Assembly (NCBI GenBank): GCA_900546275.1 | Contig: URCH01000015.1 | Span: forward strand, 1-23,660 | Source: an uncultured Mycoplasmatota bacterium | GTDB lineage: Bacteria; Bacillota_I; Bacilli_A; RF39; UBA660 | Length of the DNA: 23,660 bases | Direction of reading: 5' to 3' | Part shown: positions 22,624 through 23,660 of the stretch, piece after piece | Layout of the letters: the number at the start of each line of letters is the position of its first letter | Position numbering within the stretch: position 1 is the first letter of the stretch | Notes under the pieces: generated by a model | What the model saw: the letters and a program-made list of their open reading frames with translations, nothing else | Databases searched by the model: none | What the model was told of the DNA's origin: nothing | Position numbers and translations under genes: made by a program

Positions 22624-23660
22624 ATGAATCAAAACATTAATTATTCTAATTTAGATCCTTTCTATTTAAGAAACCTTATTATAAATACATATGATAAAAA
22701 AGATAAGCAAAATTTATTAGAAAAAGAAGAAGTTAAAAAAGTTTTTTTAAAAGAAGAAAATCACTATGAATTTATATGGTTAATTCAAGCTTTAAAAAAG
22801 GAAGAAATTTGCTATTTTATTGATGATTATGTATTGGAGGAAATATTAAAATCAGAAAAAGCAAATGATAAAATAAATGCAATTATGACGCTTGATAACG
22901 ATTATAAAAATATCGCTTTAAATAAAGTGAAAGTTGTTAAATACGTATATAACAATTATTTACTTTCATATTATCTTGATGGAATGAATATTCCATTTTT
23001 AGAAACTATGTTTAATTTAATTATGGAAGAAAAAAAATCATTTAATTTACTAAATGAATTTAATAAAGAAAGTCTTCATAAAATTCTTATTAAAAATAAC
23101 AATCTAAAAAGATTAACTGCATATAAAGATTATTTAAATATTGTCCCAATTGATTTGTTAAATGAAGTTATATCACAAGAACCACATTTTTCTAAAATAT
23201 TAAATTCAGATATAAATACTATAAAAAACTTAATTGAAAAAGGTTTAATTTTGCCCATAAATATTTATACAAATCCTAAATTTGTTGATAAATGTTTAAT
23301 TATAAATAATGGTGATATGTTTACTAAATGTATAAATGATTTAGATAAAAACAATATATATGCATCAAAGATAATACAAAAAAATATGTTTGATAAATGG
23401 GATAAGGAATTTAAAATAGAATTATCAGAGTATACAGATAAAAAGGAATTATTAACAAAATTAATAAGTAAATATTTCTTAGATTTAACATCCAACGTAC
23501 TTATAAACATAGAATCAATAGTTGAATTTAATAAATATGTTAATGTTATTCCAAGTGAAAGAATTAAAAATTATAATAAGATTCTTTCTTTTGAAACTTT
23601 GAAAATAGAAGAAATAAAAGAATTATATTCTTCCTTAACATTAAAATATAGGGAGTATTT
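22624..23660 (+). CDS. Large unknown protein, 3' end outside the window
   Basis: The reading frame opens at 22624 after AGGAGG (22612-22617) and stays open to the last base, giving at least 345 residues. The protein starts MNQNINYSNLDPFYLRN and is rich in Lys, Asn, Ile and Leu, with regular amphipathic helices and no transmembrane segment or signal peptide. Its composition and helical spacing suggest a repeat or solenoid protein, and it may be related in style to the preceding gene, but I see no named domain. Codon use matches the neighbours, so recent transfer is not indicated. Function cannot be given from the visible part. Confidence 0.8.
   Translation, partial: MNQNINYSNLDPFYLRNLIINTYDKKDKQNLLEKEEVKKVFLKEENHYEFIWLIQALKKEEICYFIDDYVLEEILKSEKANDKINAIMTLDNDYKNIALNKVKVVKYVYNNYLLSYYLDGMNIPFLETMFNLIMEEKKSFNLLNEFNKESLHKILIKNNNLKRLTAYKDYLNIVPIDLLNEVISQEPHFSKILNSDINTIKNLIEKGLILPINIYTNPKFVDKCLIINNGDMFTKCINDLDKNNIYASKIIQKNMFDKWDKEFKIELSEYTDKKELLTKLISKYFLDLTSNVLINIESIVEFNKYVNVIPSERIKNYNKILSFETLKIEEIKELYSSLTLKYREY

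Noticed and set aside
1..23660. CRISPR arrays, insertion sequences, prophage genes, tRNA or rRNA genes
   Set aside because: No direct-repeat arrays, transposase or integrase motifs, cloverleaf sequences or rRNA segments were seen on reading the window; base composition is even throughout.

Overview
The window looks like a chromosomal housekeeping region of a very AT-rich Firmicute. The evidence is T-box leaders, strong Shine-Dalgarno sites, SepF, DivIVA, RNase J, GatCAB and a sigma-K-like factor. UGA serves as a stop codon (for example at 19145-19147 and 22539-22541) and tryptophan is UGG, so the code is standard rather than the mollicute code. An uncultured Bacilli or Erysipelotrichia-like lineage fits best. 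That placement is inference from gene content and base composition.

Layout. (1) 1-2330: a perfect sigma-A promoter and an unusually compact T-box leader, then an unrecognised 212-aa gene and glycyl-tRNA synthetase. (2) 2331-6663: sepF, divIVA and ileS, a remnant of the Gram-positive division cluster without ylmG or ylmH. ileS has its own Ile T-box, which starts a few bases after the divIVA stop. The IleRS is the long type with a GXHH signature in place of HXGH. (3) 6664-9606: a TPR protein converges on a sigma-K-like gene. A divergent gene of unknown function and a small nucleotidyltransferase-like gene follow. (4) 9607-14873: an Asn-type T-box (specifier AAC) heads gatC-gatA-gatB-aspS, the indirect Asn-tRNA route. 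(5) 14904-16203: enolase. (6) 16204-20057: queA, two tandem paralogous HExxH proteins, and miaA, apparently one operon. (7) 20020-21786: RNase J on the minus strand. (8) 21816-23660: a repeat protein of a kind I associate with uncultured gut Firmicutes, then a large unknown protein cut by the window edge.

Functionally the region is dominated by translation: three aminoacyl-tRNA synthetases, the tRNA amidotransferase, and two anticodon-loop tRNA modification enzymes. Three separate T-boxes tie expression to the charging state of Gly, Ile and (predicted) Asn tRNAs. Packing is tight. Six of the seven intrinsic terminators (not counting the T-box attenuators) begin inside the preceding coding sequence and contain its stop codon. 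Both convergent gene pairs overlap by exactly 8 bp inside a bidirectional terminator.

The best candidates for undescribed biology are the paired small M3-like HExxH proteins between queA and miaA, the truncated glycine T-box with its unknown first gene, and the unassigned proteins at 6718, 8490, 9205, 21870 and 22624.
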